Origin: Streptomyces eurocidicus
GTDB taxonomy: Bacteria; Actinomycetota; Actinomycetes; Streptomycetales; Streptomycetaceae
Assembly: GCF_002891295.1 (NCBI RefSeq)
Contig: NZ_LGUI01000004.1
Span: 558,001-622,000, forward strand
Length of the DNA stretch: 64,000 nt
Direction of reading: 5' to 3'
Shown here piece after piece: positions 1 through 10,770 of the stretch. The notes beneath the pieces are model-generated. The model was given only the letters and a program-made list of their open reading frames with translations, did not search any database and was not told the DNA's origin. Within the stretch, counting starts at the first letter, position 1; the number at the start of each line of letters is the position of its first letter. Both the position numbers and the translations under genes were made by a program.

Positions 1-3000
1 AGGCCCCACGCCAGCGACAGACCCGGCAGACCCGCCGTGCGGCGGCGCTGGGCCAGGGCGTCGATGAACGCGTTCGCGGAGGCGTAGTTGGCCTGGCCCG
101 GGTTGCCGAAGACTCCGGCGACGGACGAGAACAGGACGAACGCGGAGAGGTCGAGGCCCTCCGTCAGCTCGTGGAGGTTGACGGCCGCGTCGACCTTGGC
201 GCCGAAGACCGTGTCGATCTGCTCGGGCGTGAGGGAGGAGACGGTCGCGTCGTCGAGGACGCCGGCGGTGTGGATGACACCGGACAGCGGGTGCGCGACG
301 GGTACGGACGCGAGGAGCGCGGCCAGCGCGTCGCGGTCGGCGGCGTCACAGGCGGCTACGGTCACCTCGGCGCCGAGGGCGGCGAGTTCGTCGCGCAGCT
401 CGGCGGCACCGGGCGCGCCGAGGCCACGACGGCTGGTCAGCAGCAGGTGACGCACACCGTGCTCGGTGACCAGATGACGGGCGAACAGGGCGCCCAGCGC
501 ACCCGTACCACCCGTGATCAGAACCGTGCCGTCGGCGTCCCACGGGCGCGGCACGGTCAGGACGACCTTGCCGACGTTGCGGGCCTGGCCCAGGTAGCGG
601 AACGCCTCGGGGGCCCGGCGCACGTCCCACGCGGTGACCGGCAGGGCCTTGAGGACACCGGCGTCGACGAGCGCCACCAGCTCCACGAGCATCTCCTGGA
701 TGCGGTCCGGGCCCGCCTCCATCATGTCGAACGCCTGGTAGGCGACACCCTGGTGGGCGGCGGCCACCTCGGCGGCGTCGCGGATGTCCGTCTTGCCCAT
801 CTCGACGAACCGGCCGCCGCGCGGCAGCATCCGCAGCGAGGCGTCCACGAACTCGCCGGCCAGGCAGTCCAGCACCACGTCCATGCCACGACCGCCGGTG
901 GCGGCCATGAACGCGTCGTGGAACTCCAGGTCGCGCGACGAGGCGAGGTGCGCGTCGTCCAGGCCGAAGGCCCGCAGCGTCGGCCACTTGCGCGGGCTCG
1001 CCGTGCCGTACACCTCGGCGCCCAGGTGGGCGGCGAGCTGCACGGCGGCCGTGCCCACACCGCCGGCGGCGGCGTGGATGAGGATCGACTCGCCGTCGCG
1101 CAGGCCCGCGAGGTCGACGAGCGCGTAGTAGGCCGTCAGATAGACGACGGGGGCGGCCGCGGCCTGGGCGAACGTCCAGCCCTCCGGCATCCGGACGACG
1201 AGCCGCCGGTCCGAGACGCTGTACGGGCCGAAGGAGGCCGACAGCAGGCCCATCACCCGGTCCCCGACCGCCAGGTCCGTCACGCCCGGCCCGGTCTCGA
1301 CGACGACGCCCGCGCCTTCCATGCCCAGCTCGCCGGCGTCGCCCGGGTACATGTCCAGGACGTTGAGCACGTCACGGAAGTTCAGACCGCTCGCCCGCAC
1401 CGAGACCCGGACCTGGCCCGGCTCCAGCGGGGCGAGGTTGGGCGCGGCGGGCACGAAACCGAGGCCCTGGAAGGTCCCCTTCGCGGTGATGTCGAGCCGC
1501 CAGGAGTCGGAGGTGTCGGCGGGCAGCGCCAGCACCTCCGAGGCGGACGCCCGTGCCAGCCGGGGCACGAACGCCTCACCGCCGCGCAGCGCCAGCTGGT
1601 GCTCACCGGCGGCGAGGGCACGCGCGAGCACCTCGCGCGACTCCTCCGACCCGTCGGTGTCGACGAGCACGAAGCGGCCCGGGTTCTCCGACTGGGCGGA
1701 CTTCACCAGGCCCCAGACGGCCGCCTGCGCCAGGTCCGCGACCGGCTCGGACGCCTCGACGGACACCCCGCCGCGCGTCAGCAGGACGAGCCGCGACTCG
1801 GCGAACCGCTCGTCGTCCAGCCACCGCTGCACAAGGGCGAGGGTCCGGTGGGCGGCGGTGTGGGCCGGGGCGGCGGAGTACCCGTCCCCGGTGGGGTGCG
1901 GGGCGTCGTCGGCGGTGGCCGGAGCCGGGACCGGGACGAGGACGAACTCGGGGGTGTCGGGGGCCTCGGGGGCCTTGGTGGTCCCGGTGGTCCCGGTGAG
2001 ATCGAGATCGGCCAGGTGGCCGAGGACCGCCTCCTCCGGTACGTCCGTCGAGAGGGCGTTCCACTCCAGCCGGAAGAGGGAGTCGTCACGGGAGGCGCCC
2101 GCGCTGAGCTGGTCGGCGGAGACGGTACGCAGGACGAGCGACCCGACCGTGGCCACCGGGGCACCGGTGGTGTCGGTGAGGCTCAGCGTGACGCCGCTGC
2201 CGTCACGGGTACGGCTGAGGCGGACGCGGACGGCGGTGGCGCCATTGGCGTGCAGGGTGACCCCCGACCACGCGAACGGCAGCTGCGGACCCGCCTCGCC
2301 ACCGGCCACGAAATCACCGAACGCCATGGCGTGCAGCGTCGCGTCCAGGAGCGCCGGGTGCAGCCCGAACCTGGCGGCGTCGGCGTCCTCGGGGAGGGCG
2401 ACCTCGGCGTAGACGTCACCGCCCTCGCGCCAGGCGGCGGTCACACCACGGAAGACGGCGCCGTACTCCAGCCCGATGCCCGCGAGCCCCTCGTAGAGGT
2501 CGCCGACGCCGACGGGCTCGGCGCCCTCGGGCGGCCAGACGGCGAGGGCAGCCGGGGACGCGTCCTCGGCTGCCGGGGCGAGGAGGCCGGAGGCGTGGCG
2601 GACCCAGGGCATGTCCTCGGGAGCACCCTCGGGCCGGGAGTGGACGGTCAGGCTCCGCCGGCCGGTGTCGTCCGGTTCGCCCACGGTCACCCGTAGCTGG
2701 ACACCACCGTTCCCGTGCAGGACCAGCGGCGCTTCGAGGGTGAGCTCGTCGACGGTCGTGCAACCGGCCTCGTCACCGGCGCGGATCGCCAGATCGACGA
2801 ACGCGGTACCGGGGAGCAGGACCGTACCCATGACGGCGTGGTCCGCGAGCCACGGGTGGCTCTGGAGCGACACCCGGCCTGTGAGGAGCAGCCCCTCGGA
2901 GTCCGGCAGAGCGACGACCGCACCCAGCAGCGGGTGATCCGCCGGACCCTGGCCGATGGCGGTGGCGTCACCGGTGCTCGCCGCACTGCCGAGCCAGAAG

Positions 3001-5512
3001 CTCTCGTGCTGGAAGGGGTAGGTGGGGAGGTCGGTGAGGCGCGCGCCGGTACCGGAGAAGAAGGCGGGCCAGTCGACGCGGGTGCCGGTGATGTGGAGGC
3101 GGCCGAGGGCGGTGACGAGGGAGGTCGGCTCGGGGCGGTCCTTACGGAGGGCCGGTACGAACGCGACGTCTTCGGCGTCGGGCAGGCATTCCTGCGCCAT
3201 CGCGGAGAGAACGCCATCCGGGCCGAGCTCCAGGAAGGTGCGAACACCCTGATCATGGAGGGTCTGGATGCCGTCGGCGAAGCGGACGCCCTCACGGACG
3301 TGACGGACCCAGTACTCGGGGGACGTCAGATCCGTGGCCAGCTGGCCCGTGACGTTGGAGACGACCGGGATGGCGGGGACGGTGTAAGTGAGGGACTCGG
3401 CGATCTCGCGGAAACCGGCCAGCATCCCGTCCATCAGGGACGAGTGGAAGGCGTGCGAAACGTTGAGACGACGAGCCTTCTCGAAACGACCGGCCACCGC
3501 CTCGACAGCGGCCTCAACACCGGAAATGACCACAGAGGAAGGTCCGTTGATCGCGGCGATGTCGACACCGTCGACCAGCACGGCACGGACATCGGCCTCG
3601 GTGGCACGAAGGGAAACCATCGCCCCACCGGCAGGCAGGGCCTGCATCAGCGCGGCACGAGCGGCGACCAGCTTGCCCGCATCCTCCAGCGAGAACACAC
3701 CCGCAACGTGAGCCGCCGCGATCTCACCAATGGAGTGACCAGCCACGAAGTCCGGCCGGACACCGAAGGACTCGGCGAGACGGAACAGCGCCACCTCGAC
3801 CGCGAACAGCGCGGGCTGCGTGTTCTCCGTACGAGCCAGAGCCTCCGCATCATCGAAGACGGCCGGGTCCAAGCCCAGCGCCGCACACGCAGCGTCGAAA
3901 GCCTCCGCGAACACCGGATAGGCAGCGTGCAGCTCACGGCCCATCCCAGCCCGCTGAGCACCCTGACCCGTGAACAACGCGGCGACCTTGCCGCCCAGCA
4001 CCCGGCCCTTGACCGTCTGCTCGCCCACCGCCACAGCCCGGTGCTCGAACTGCGCACGAGCCGTCGCCAGCGTGAAGGCAACGTCGACCGGGTTGAGGTC
4101 GGCACCCGCCTCCCGCACCCGTGCGACCTGCGCGTCGAGGGCCTCCGGCGACTTGGCCGACACCACCCACGGCACCACCGGGGGCAACACGGCGTCCACG
4201 GCGGCGGCCTCGGACATCACCGGAGGCTGCTCGACGATGACGTGCGCGTTCGTGCCGCTGAAGCCGAAGGAGGAGATACCCGCACGACGCGGACGACCCA
4301 CCTCCGGCCAGTCGCGGGCCTCGGTGAGGAGCTCGACGGCCCCGTCCGCCCAGTCGATGTGCGGCGACGGCTCGTCGACGTGCAGCGTCTTCGGCAGCAC
4401 CCCATGGCGCATGGCCATGAGCATCTTGATGATCCCGCCGACACCGGCCGCCGCCTGCGCGTGACCGATGTTCGACTTGAACGAGCCGAGCCACAGCGGC
4501 TCGTCGCCCGCGCGCTCCTGACCGTACGTGGCCAGCAACGCCTGCGCCTCGATCGGGTCACCCAGCGTCGTACCCGTACCGTGCGCCTCGACAGCGTCGA
4601 CATCCGCCGGAGAGAGACCGGCCGTGGCCAGCGCCTGGCGGATCACCCGCTGCTGCGACGGACCGTTCGGGGCGGTCAGACCGTTGCTGGCGCCGTCCTG
4701 GTTCACCGCCGAGCCCCGGACGATGCCCAGGACCGGGTGACCGTTGCGCCGCGCGTCGGAAAGCCGCTCCACGAGCAGCATGCCTACGCCCTCGGCCCAG
4801 CCCGTACCGTCCGCACCCGCCGCGAACGCCTTGCACCGGCCGTCCGTGGCCAGGCCGCGCTGACGGGAGAACTCCATGAACGAGCTGGGGGTGGCCATCA
4901 CGGTCACACCGCCGGCGAGGGCGAGCTCGCACTCACCCGCGCGCAGGGCCTGGACGGCCAGGTGCAGGGCGACCAGCGACGACGAGCACGCCGTGTCCAC
5001 CGTCACCGCCGGGCCCTCCAGCCCGAACACGTAGGAGAGACGGCCGGAGACGACGCTGCCCGAGGTGCCGGTGCCCAGGAAGCCGTCGACGCCCTCGGGG
5101 ACGGACGTGCCGATGCCGGACGCGTAGTCGTGGTACATCGCACCGGCGAAAACACCGGTCCGGCTGCCACGCAGGCCGGTCGGGTCGATGCCCGCCCGCT
5201 CGACGGCCTCCCAGGTGGTCTCCAGCAGCAGACGCTGCTGCGGGTCCATCGCGAGGGCCTCACGCGGGCTGATCCCGAAGAACGCCGGGTCGAACTCGGC
5301 GGCCTCGTGGAGGAAGCCGCCCTGACGCGTGTACGAGGTCCCTGGGCGCTCACCTGTCGGGTCGTAGAGGTTCTCCAGGTCCCAGCCACGGTCGGTCGGG
5401 AAGGACGTCACCCCGTCGCGCCCGTTGACGACCAGGTCCCACAGACCCTCGGGCGAGCTCACACCGCCGGGGTAGCGGCAGGCCATGCCGACGATCGCGA
5501 TCGGGTCGTCGT
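1..5512 (-). other. PKS module D2: KS-AT-DH-ER-KR (truncated by window edge; predicted fully reduced unit)
   Basis: The KS (DTACSSS) and AT (HAFH, malonyl) resemble those of the other modules. The DH has HAVMGTVLLP and the catalytic Asp, with a slightly changed downstream motif YGAVFRG near 2450. An MDR-type enoylreductase spans about 545-1505: it contains LNFRDVL near 1390-1410 and the NADPH-binding motif HAAAGGVG near 1050-1080. The KR begins near 540 with TGGTGALG and shows LDD and NYASAN before the edge. With all three reductive domains apparently intact, a saturated CH2-CH2 unit is expected. Confidence 0.92.
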
Positions 5513-8500
5513 CCACACGGGCCGTACGCACCGGAACCGCGAGGGCCGCCTGCGGCAGGGAGCCGGCGAGCTCGTCACGCACGTACTCCATGAGGACGCG
5601 GGTCGTCGGGTAGTCGAAGATCAGCGTGGCGGGCAGCCGGAGGCCCGTCACGGCGTTGAGGCGGTTGCGGAACTCGACCGCCGTGAGGGAGTCGAAGCCC
5701 AGCTCCGTGAACGCCCGGTCCGGCTCGATGACCGCGCCGGAGGAGTGGCCGAGGACCCCGGCGACCTCGTCGCGCACCAGGTCGAGCAGCGTCCCGGCCC
5801 GCTCGGCCTCGGGCAGCGTGAGCAGGCGCTGCCGCAGGGACTCCGCCTGACGGGCGTCGACCGTGCGACGCGCGGGCACGCGCACCAGGCCGCGCATCAG
5901 CGGCAGGAGCGGGTGCGTCGCCGCACCCGCCCGCAGGACGGCCAGGTCGAGCGGAGCCGGTACGAGCAAAGGCTCACCCGAGGCCACGGCGGCGTCGAGG
6001 AGTTCCAGACCCTGCCGGGGCGCGATCGCGAGCACACCACTGCTGCCCATACGGGAAGCATGCGCGGATTCCAGCTCGGCGCCCATGCCGTCCGTGTCCT
6101 CCCACAGACCCCAGGCGAGGGACGTCGCGGGGAGACCGGCGGCGACACGCTGCTGAGCGAGAGCGTCCAGGTAGGCGTTGGCAGCCGCGTAGTTGCCCTG
6201 ACCGGCGTTGCCGAACACACCGGCAGCGGAAGAGAACAGCACGAACGCCGACAGCTCCATACCGGCGGTCAGCTCATGCAGATGACGAGCCGCATCCGCC
6301 TTCGGGCCGAAGACCGCGTCCAGACGCTCCCCCGACAGCGAACCGATCACGCCGTCGTCGAGGACTCCGGCGGTGTGCACGACAGCGGTGACGGGATGGG
6401 CGGCCAGCAACTCGGCCACAGCCTCGCGGTCGGCAACGTCGCACGCGGCGACGGCCACCTCGGCACCGAGAGCGGTCAGTTCGTCACGCAGCTCGGCCGC
6501 GCCCGGGGCATCCAGACCACGACGGCTGGTCAGCACCAGACCGCGTACGCCGTGCTCGGCCACCAGGTGCCGGGCCACGAGCGCACCCAGGGAACCCGTA
6601 CCACCCGTGATCAGAACCGTGCCCTCAGCATCCCAGACACCCTGGTCAGCAGCGGTGACCGAGGCACGGGCGAGACGAGGCGCGAAGACCTCTCCCCCGC
6701 GTACGGCGATCTGGTGCTCGTCCCCCGCGTCGGCGGCGGCGACAGCGGCACCGAAGGTCTCGGGGCCGGCGTCGGTGTCGACGAGGACCACGCGGCCGGG
6801 GTTCTCCGACTGCGCCGAACGCACCAGACCCCACACGGCGGCCTGTACGGGATCGACGTCCGCGTCACCGGCCACAGCCGCCGCGCCCCGGGTCACCAGG
6901 ACGAGCCTGGAGTCGGCGAACCGCTCGTCCGCGAGCCACTCCTGCACCAGGCCCAGTACGCCGTGCACGACCTCGCGCACCGCACCGGACTGGCACGGCA
7001 CAACGGTGACGGAGGGCAGGGGCGCGCCGCCGTCCACAGCGGCGCGCAGCGCGGCGAGGTCCGCGTGGTCCGCGCCCAGGACGGACACGGACATGGACAC
7101 AGCGTCGGCGCGGGTCGCGACCGGCACCCACTCCACCCGGAACAGCGCGTCCCGCATGCCCTGGTCAGCCGTGCGCAGTTGGTCGGCGGCGAACGGCCGC
7201 ACGACGAGCGACTCCACCGACGCGACCGCCATGCCCGCCGCGTCGGCGAGCTCCAGCGTCGCGCTGTCGCCCGAGGGCGTGACCTTGACCCGCAGCGCAC
7301 CGGCCCCGGTCGCGCGGAGGGTCACTCCGCGCCATGCGAACGGCAGCTTGACGCCGCCTTCCTCGGACGGCGAACCCTCGGCGCGTATGTGAGCCGAGAG
7401 GGGGATGGTGTGCAGCGTGGCGTCCAGCAGCGCCGGGTGCAGCCCGTACGACGCGACGTCCGTGCCCTCGGGCAGCGAGACCTCTGCGTAGATGTCGTCG
7501 CCCTTGCTCCAGGCGGCGGTGACGCCCTGGAAGACCGGCCCGTACTCCAGGCCGGCGGCGGCGAGACCTTCGTAGAGCCCGTCGACGTCCACGGGCTCGG
7601 CGTCCGCCGGGGGCCAGGTGATGAGGTCGACGGCGTAGGCGGGGGCCTCGGTGGTGAGGGTGCCGGAGGCGTTCCGCTGCCAGGGGGCGTCGTCGGGGGC
7701 GCCCTCGGCACGGGAGTGGACGGTCAGCTCGCGGCGGCCCGTAGCGTCGGGGGCGCCGACCGTGACGCGGAGCTGGGCGGCGTCCTGCTCGGCCAGGACC
7801 AGCGGGGCCTCAAGGGTGAGTTCCTCGACGGTGGTGCAGCCGACCTGGTCGCCCGCGCGGATGGCGAGTTCGACGAAGGCCGTGCCCGGAAGCAGCACAC
7901 TGCCGCCTATGACGTGATCCGCGAGCCACGGATGCGTACGCAGCGACAGCCGGCCCGCGAAGACGAAGCCGTCGGAGTCGGGCAGGGCCACGACCGCGCC
8001 GAGCAGCGGGTGCTCGGCCGCGCCGAGGCCGGCGGCCTGCATGTCGCCGTACGCGGGACCGCCCTCAAGCCAGTAGCGCTCGTGCTGGAAGGCGTACGTG
8101 GGGAGGTCGGCGAGGGCGGCGCCGGTGCCGGAGAAGAAGGCGGGCCAGTCAACGCGGGCGCCGGTGATGTGGAGACGGCCGAGGGCGGTGACGAGGGCCG
8201 TCGGCTCGGGGCGGTCCTTACGGAGGGCCGGGATGAAGGCGACGTCTTCGGCGTCGGGCAGGCACTCCTGAGCCATCGCGGAGAGAACGCCATCCGGGCC
8301 CAGCTCCAGGAAGGTGCGAACGCCTTCGGAGTGGAGGGTCTGGATGCCGTCGGCGAAACGGACGGCCTCACGGACGTGCCGCACCCAGTACTCGGGGGAA
8401 GCGAGATCCGTGGCCAGCTCACCGGTCACGTTGGAGACGACCGGGACAGAAGGGGCGGCGTAGGTGAGGGATTCAGCGACCTCGCGGAAACCGGCCAGCA

Positions 8501-10694
8501 TTCCATCCATCAAGGACGAATGGAACGCGTGCGAGACGTTCAGGCGACGGGCCTTCTCGAAACGCCCGGCGACCTGCGCCACCGCGTGCTCGTCACCCGA
8601 GATCACCACGGAAGACGGGCCGTTGACCGCCGCAATGTCGACGCCATCGACGAGAGCCTCGCGCACCTCGGCCTCGGTGGCACGCAGGGAGACCATCGCC
8701 CCACCAGCAGGCAGCGCCTGCATCAGCGCGGCACGGGCCGCGACCAGCTTGCCCGCATCCTCCAGCGAAAACACACCCGCCACATGCGCAGCAGCAATCT
8801 CACCGATCGAGTGACCGGCCAGGAAGTCCGGCCGGACACCCAAGGACTCGGCGAGACGGAACAGCGCCACCTCAACAGCGAACAGCGCGGGCTGCGTGTT
8901 CTCCGTACGAGCCAGCAACTCCACATCGTCCAGAACAGCCGGGTCCAGACCCAGCGCCGCACAAGCAGCGTCGAACGCCCCCGCGAACACCGGATAGGCC
9001 GCGTACAGCTCACGCCCCATACCGGCCCGCTGCGCACCCTGACCCGTGAACAACGCGGCAAGCTTCCCGCCCAGCACCCGGCCCTTAACCGTCTGCTCGC
9101 CGTCCACCACCACAGCCCGGTGCTCGAACTGCGCACGAGCCGTCGCCAAAGTGAACCCGACATCCACCGGGCTCAGGTCAACACCAGCACCCACCACCTG
9201 CGCGACCTGAGCATCCAGCGCCTCAGCCGTCTTGCCCGACACCACCCACGGCACCACCGGCAGAACGACATCGCCGGAGACCTCGACGGCCTCCTCCGCC
9301 GGAGCCTGTTCCACGATCACGTGGGCGTTCGTACCGCTGAAGCCGAACGACGACACACCCGCACGGCGCGGACGGCCCGCCTCCGGCCAGTCGCGGGCCT
9401 CCGTGAGGAGCTCGACGGCGCCTGCCGACCAGTCCACCTTCCGTGACGGCTCGTCGACGTGCAGCGTCTTCGGCAGGTGGCCGTGGCGCATCGCGAGGAC
9501 CATCTTCATGACCGCGCCGACACCGGCCGCCGCCTGGGTGTGGCCCAGGTTCGACTTCAGCGAGCCGAGCCAGAGGGGGCGGTCGGCGGAACGTTCCTGC
9601 CCGTAGGTGGCGATCAGGGCCTGGGCCTCGATCGGGTCGCCCAGCGTGGTGCCCGTGCCGTGCGCCTCGACGGCGTCGATGTCGGCCGCCTCCAGCCGGG
9701 CGTTGGCCAGGGCCTGACGGATCACCCGCTGCTGCGACGGGCCGTTCGGCGCCGTCAGACCGTTGCTCGCACCGTCCTGGTTCACCGCCGAGCCCCGGAC
9801 CACGGCCAGGACGGGGTGGCCGTTGCGGCGGGCGTCGGACAGGCGCTCGACGAGGAGCACACCGACGCCCTCACTGAGCGACGTGCCGTCGGCCGCCTCG
9901 GCGAAGGGCTTGCAGCGGGCGTCGGCGGCGAGGGCGCCCTGCTGGCTGAACTCACGGTAGGTGTCCGGGGTGACGGCGACGGTCACACCGCCCGCGAGGG
10001 CGAGCTCGCACTCGCCCTGGCGCAGGGCCTGGACGGCGAGGTGCAGGGCCACCAGCGACGACGAGCAGGCCGTGTCGATGGTCATGGCCGGGCCTTCGAG
10101 GCCGAGCGCGTACGAGACGCGGCCGGAGACGACGCTGTTGGACGTGCCGGTGCCGAGGAAGGCGTCGATCTCCTCGGGCACGCCGCTCATGTCGCCCGCG
10201 TATTCCTTGTACATCACACCGGCGTAGACGCCGGTGCGACTGCCGCGGAGCGTCGTGGGGTCGATGCCCGCCCGCTCGAACGCCTGCCAGGACGCCTCCA
10301 GCAGCAGGCGCTGCTGCGGGTCCATCGCCATGGCCTCGCGGGGCGAGATGCCGAAGAAGCCCGGGTCGAAGCCGGCGGCGTCGTCGACGAAGCCGCCCTC
10401 GCGGACGTACGAGGTGCCGCGGCGGGCGTTCTCGCGGTCGGGGTCGTAGAGCGACTCCAGGTCCCAGCCGCGGTCGGCCGGGAAGGGGCCGACACAGTCG
10501 GCGCCCTCGACGAGGCGCTGCCACAACTTCTCGGGGCCGTCGATCCCGCCGGGGAGCGCGCAGGCCATGCCGACGATGGCTATCGGCTCGTGGGCCTTCG
10601 CCTCGACCGTCTGGAGCCGCTGCCGGTAGTCGTGGAGGTCGGCCGCCGCCTTCTTGAGATAGTCGCGGAGCTTGTCCTCGTTAGCGTGAGCCAT
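1..10694 (-). CDS. PKS-D, modular type I polyketide synthase, two modules, 3' end outside window
   Basis: Extends and reduces the chain received from PKS-C. The start at 10694 gives a class 1-type N-terminal docking helix (MAHANEDKLRDYLKKAAADL), with AAGGAAGAG about 12 bases upstream as a loose ribosome-binding site. Approximate residues: docking 1-38; module D1 KS 36-460 (active Cys about 211), AT 555-850 (GHS about 628), DH (catalytic His about 926), KR (TGGTG about 1366, Tyr about 1498), ACP (Ser about 1668); module D2 KS from 1728 (Cys about 1901), AT (GHS about 2318), DH (His about 2616), ER 3063-3383, KR from about 3385. Translation continues to base 1 in the middle of the D2 KR (after SLAWG), so the rest of the KR, the ACP and anything later are missing. 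It lies 140 bp downstream of PKS-C on the same strand. D2 is the only module in the window with an enoylreductase. No stop codon or frameshift was seen in 3,564 codons. Confidence 0.96.
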   Translation of the reverse strand, partial: MAHANEDKLRDYLKKAAADLHDYRQRLQTVEAKAHEPIAIVGMACALPGGIDGPEKLWQRLVEGADCVGPFPADRGWDLESLYDPDRENARRGTSYVREGGFVDDAAGFDPGFFGISPREAMAMDPQQRLLLEASWQAFERAGIDPTTLRGSRTGVYAGVMYKEYAGDMSGVPEEIDAFLGTGTSNSVVSGRVSYALGLEGPAMTIDTACSSSLVALHLAVQALRQGECELALAGGVTVAVTPDTYREFSQQGALAADARCKPFAEAADGTSLSEGVGVLLVERLSDARRNGHPVLAVVRGSAVNQDGASNGLTAPNGPSQQRVIRQALANARLEAADIDAVEAHGTGTTLGDPIEAQALIATYGQERSADRPLWLGSLKSNLGHTQAAAGVGAVMKMVLAMRHGHLPKTLHVDEPSRKVDWSAGAVELLTEARDWPEAGRPRRAGVSSFGFSGTNAHVIVEQAPAEEAVEVSGDVVLPVVPWVVSGKTAEALDAQVAQVVGAGVDLSPVDVGFTLATARAQFEHRAVVVDGEQTVKGRVLGGKLAALFTGQGAQRAGMGRELYAAYPVFAGAFDAACAALGLDPAVLDDVELLARTENTQPALFAVEVALFRLAESLGVRPDFLAGHSIGEIAAAHVAGVFSLEDAGKLVAARAALMQALPAGGAMVSLRATEAEVREALVDGVDIAAVNGPSSVVISGDEHAVAQVAGRFEKARRLNVSHAFHSSLMDGMLAGFREVAESLTYAAPSVPVVSNVTGELATDLASPEYWVRHVREAVRFADGIQTLHSEGVRTFLELGPDGVLSAMAQECLPDAEDVAFIPALRKDRPEPTALVTALGRLHITGARVDWPAFFSGTGAALADLPTYAFQHERYWLEGGPAYGDMQAAGLGAAEHPLLGAVVALPDSDGFVFAGRLSLRTHPWLADHVIGGSVLLPGTAFVELAIRAGDQVGCTTVEELTLEAPLVLAEQDAAQLRVTVGAPDATGRRELTVHSRAEGAPDDAPWQRNASGTLTTEAPAYAVDLITWPPADAEPVDVDGLYEGLAAAGLEYGPVFQGVTAAWSKGDDIYAEVSLPEGTDVASYGLHPALLDATLHTIPLSAHIRAEGSPSEEGGVKLPFAWRGVTLRATGAGALRVKVTPSGDSATLELADAAGMAVASVESLVVRPFAADQLRTADQGMRDALFRVEWVPVATRADAVSMSVSVLGADHADLAALRAAVDGGAPLPSVTVVPCQSGAVREVVHGVLGLVQEWLADERFADSRLVLVTRGAAAVAGDADVDPVQAAVWGLVRSAQSENPGRVVLVDTDAGPETFGAAVAAADAGDEHQIAVRGGEVFAPRLARASVTAADQGVWDAEGTVLITGGTGSLGALVARHLVAEHGVRGLVLTSRRGLDAPGAAELRDELTALGAEVAVAACDVADREAVAELLAAHPVTAVVHTAGVLDDGVIGSLSGERLDAVFGPKADAARHLHELTAGMELSAFVLFSSAAGVFGNAGQGNYAAANAYLDALAQQRVAAGLPATSLAWGLWEDTDGMGAELESAHASRMGSSGVLAIAPRQGLELLDAAVASGEPLLVPAPLDLAVLRAGAATHPLLPLMRGLVRVPARRTVDARQAESLRQRLLTLPEAERAGTLLDLVRDEVAGVLGHSSGAVIEPDRAFTELGFDSLTAVEFRNRLNAVTGLRLPATLIFDYPTTRVLMEYVRDELAGSLPQAALAVPVRTARVDDDPIAIVGMACRYPGGVSSPEGLWDLVVNGRDGVTSFPTDRGWDLENLYDPTGERPGTSYTRQGGFLHEAAEFDPAFFGISPREALAMDPQQRLLLETTWEAVERAGIDPTGLRGSRTGVFAGAMYHDYASGIGTSVPEGVDGFLGTGTSGSVVSGRLSYVFGLEGPAVTVDTACSSSLVALHLAVQALRAGECELALAGGVTVMATPSSFMEFSRQRGLATDGRCKAFAAGADGTGWAEGVGMLLVERLSDARRNGHPVLGIVRGSAVNQDGASNGLTAPNGPSQQRVIRQALATAGLSPADVDAVEAHGTGTTLGDPIEAQALLATYGQERAGDEPLWLGSFKSNIGHAQAAAGVGGIIKMLMAMRHGVLPKTLHVDEPSPHIDWADGAVELLTEARDWPEVGRPRRAGISSFGFSGTNAHVIVEQPPVMSEAAAVDAVLPPVVPWVVSAKSPEALDAQVARVREAGADLNPVDVAFTLATARAQFEHRAVAVGEQTVKGRVLGGKVAALFTGQGAQRAGMGRELHAAYPVFAEAFDAACAALGLDPAVFDDAEALARTENTQPALFAVEVALFRLAESFGVRPDFVAGHSIGEIAAAHVAGVFSLEDAGKLVAARAALMQALPAGGAMVSLRATEADVRAVLVDGVDIAAINGPSSVVISGVEAAVEAVAGRFEKARRLNVSHAFHSSLMDGMLAGFREIAESLTYTVPAIPVVSNVTGQLATDLTSPEYWVRHVREGVRFADGIQTLHDQGVRTFLELGPDGVLSAMAQECLPDAEDVAFVPALRKDRPEPTSLVTALGRLHITGTRVDWPAFFSGTGARLTDLPTYPFQHESFWLGSAASTGDATAIGQGPADHPLLGAVVALPDSEGLLLTGRVSLQSHPWLADHAVMGTVLLPGTAFVDLAIRAGDEAGCTTVDELTLEAPLVLHGNGGVQLRVTVGEPDDTGRRSLTVHSRPEGAPEDMPWVRHASGLLAPAAEDASPAALAVWPPEGAEPVGVGDLYEGLAGIGLEYGAVFRGVTAAWREGGDVYAEVALPEDADAARFGLHPALLDATLHAMAFGDFVAGGEAGPQLPFAWSGVTLHANGATAVRVRLSRTRDGSGVTLSLTDTTGAPVATVGSLVLRTVSADQLSAGASRDDSLFRLEWNALSTDVPEEAVLGHLADLDLTGTTGTTKAPEAPDTPEFVLVPVPAPATADDAPHPTGDGYSAAPAHTAAHRTLALVQRWLDDERFAESRLVLLTRGGVSVEASEPVADLAQAAVWGLVKSAQSENPGRFVLVDTDGSEESREVLARALAAGEHQLALRGGEAFVPRLARASASEVLALPADTSDSWRLDITAKGTFQGLGFVPAAPNLAPLEPGQVRVSVRASGLNFRDVLNVLDMYPGDAGELGMEGAGVVVETGPGVTDLAVGDRVMGLLSASFGPYSVSDRRLVVRMPEGWTFAQAAAAPVVYLTAYYALVDLAGLRDGESILIHAAAGGVGTAAVQLAAHLGAEVYGTASPRKWPTLRAFGLDDAHLASSRDLEFHDAFMAATGGRGMDVVLDCLAGEFVDASLRMLPRGGRFVEMGKTDIRDAAEVAAAHQGVAYQAFDMMEAGPDRIQEMLVELVALVDAGVLKALPVTAWDVRRAPEAFRYLGQARNVGKVVLTVPRPWDADGTVLITGGTGALGALFARHLVTEHGVRHLLLTSRRGLGAPGAAELRDELAALGAEVTVAACDAADRDALAALLASVPVAHPLSGVIHTAGVLDDATVSSLTPEQIDTVFGAKVDAAVNLHELTEGLDLSAFVLFSSVAGVFGNPGQANYASANAFIDALAQRRRTAGLPGLSLAWG
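5563..10589 (-). other. PKS module D1: KS-AT-DH-KR-ACP (predicted alkene)
   Basis: The KS has DTACSSS, HGTGT and KSNLGH. The AT has GHSIGE and HAFH, the malonyl-CoA signature. The DH keeps the motif HVIGGSVLLP, YGPVFQG and the Asp of HPALLDATLH. The KR has LDD (B-type) and the catalytic Tyr in GQGNYAAAN. The ACP has GFDSL. The predicted product step is a trans alkene. Its AT half is almost identical in DNA to that of module B2 (see findings). Confidence 0.93.
8259..8930 (-). repeat. 672-bp tract in D1 AT, near-identical copy at 48907-49578 (B2)
   Basis: Aligned by eye at constant offset (40,648), with two mismatches noticed. It covers most of the AT domain, including the GHSIGE and HAFH regions. 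Other modules differ at many synonymous sites in the same interval. Confidence 0.85.
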
Positions 10695-10770
10695 GTCCTG
10701 TGTCGTCTCTTCCTTGGAGCGTGCTTGGGGAATCCGGCCGGGCCGGGAAGTCTGGGGTGAGGGGCCGGGG

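Noticed and set aside
2430..2460. Inactive DH in module D2 because YGPVFQG reads YGAVFRG
   Set aside because: The catalytic His and Asp are both present and the ER downstream would need the enoyl product, so the DH is more likely active.
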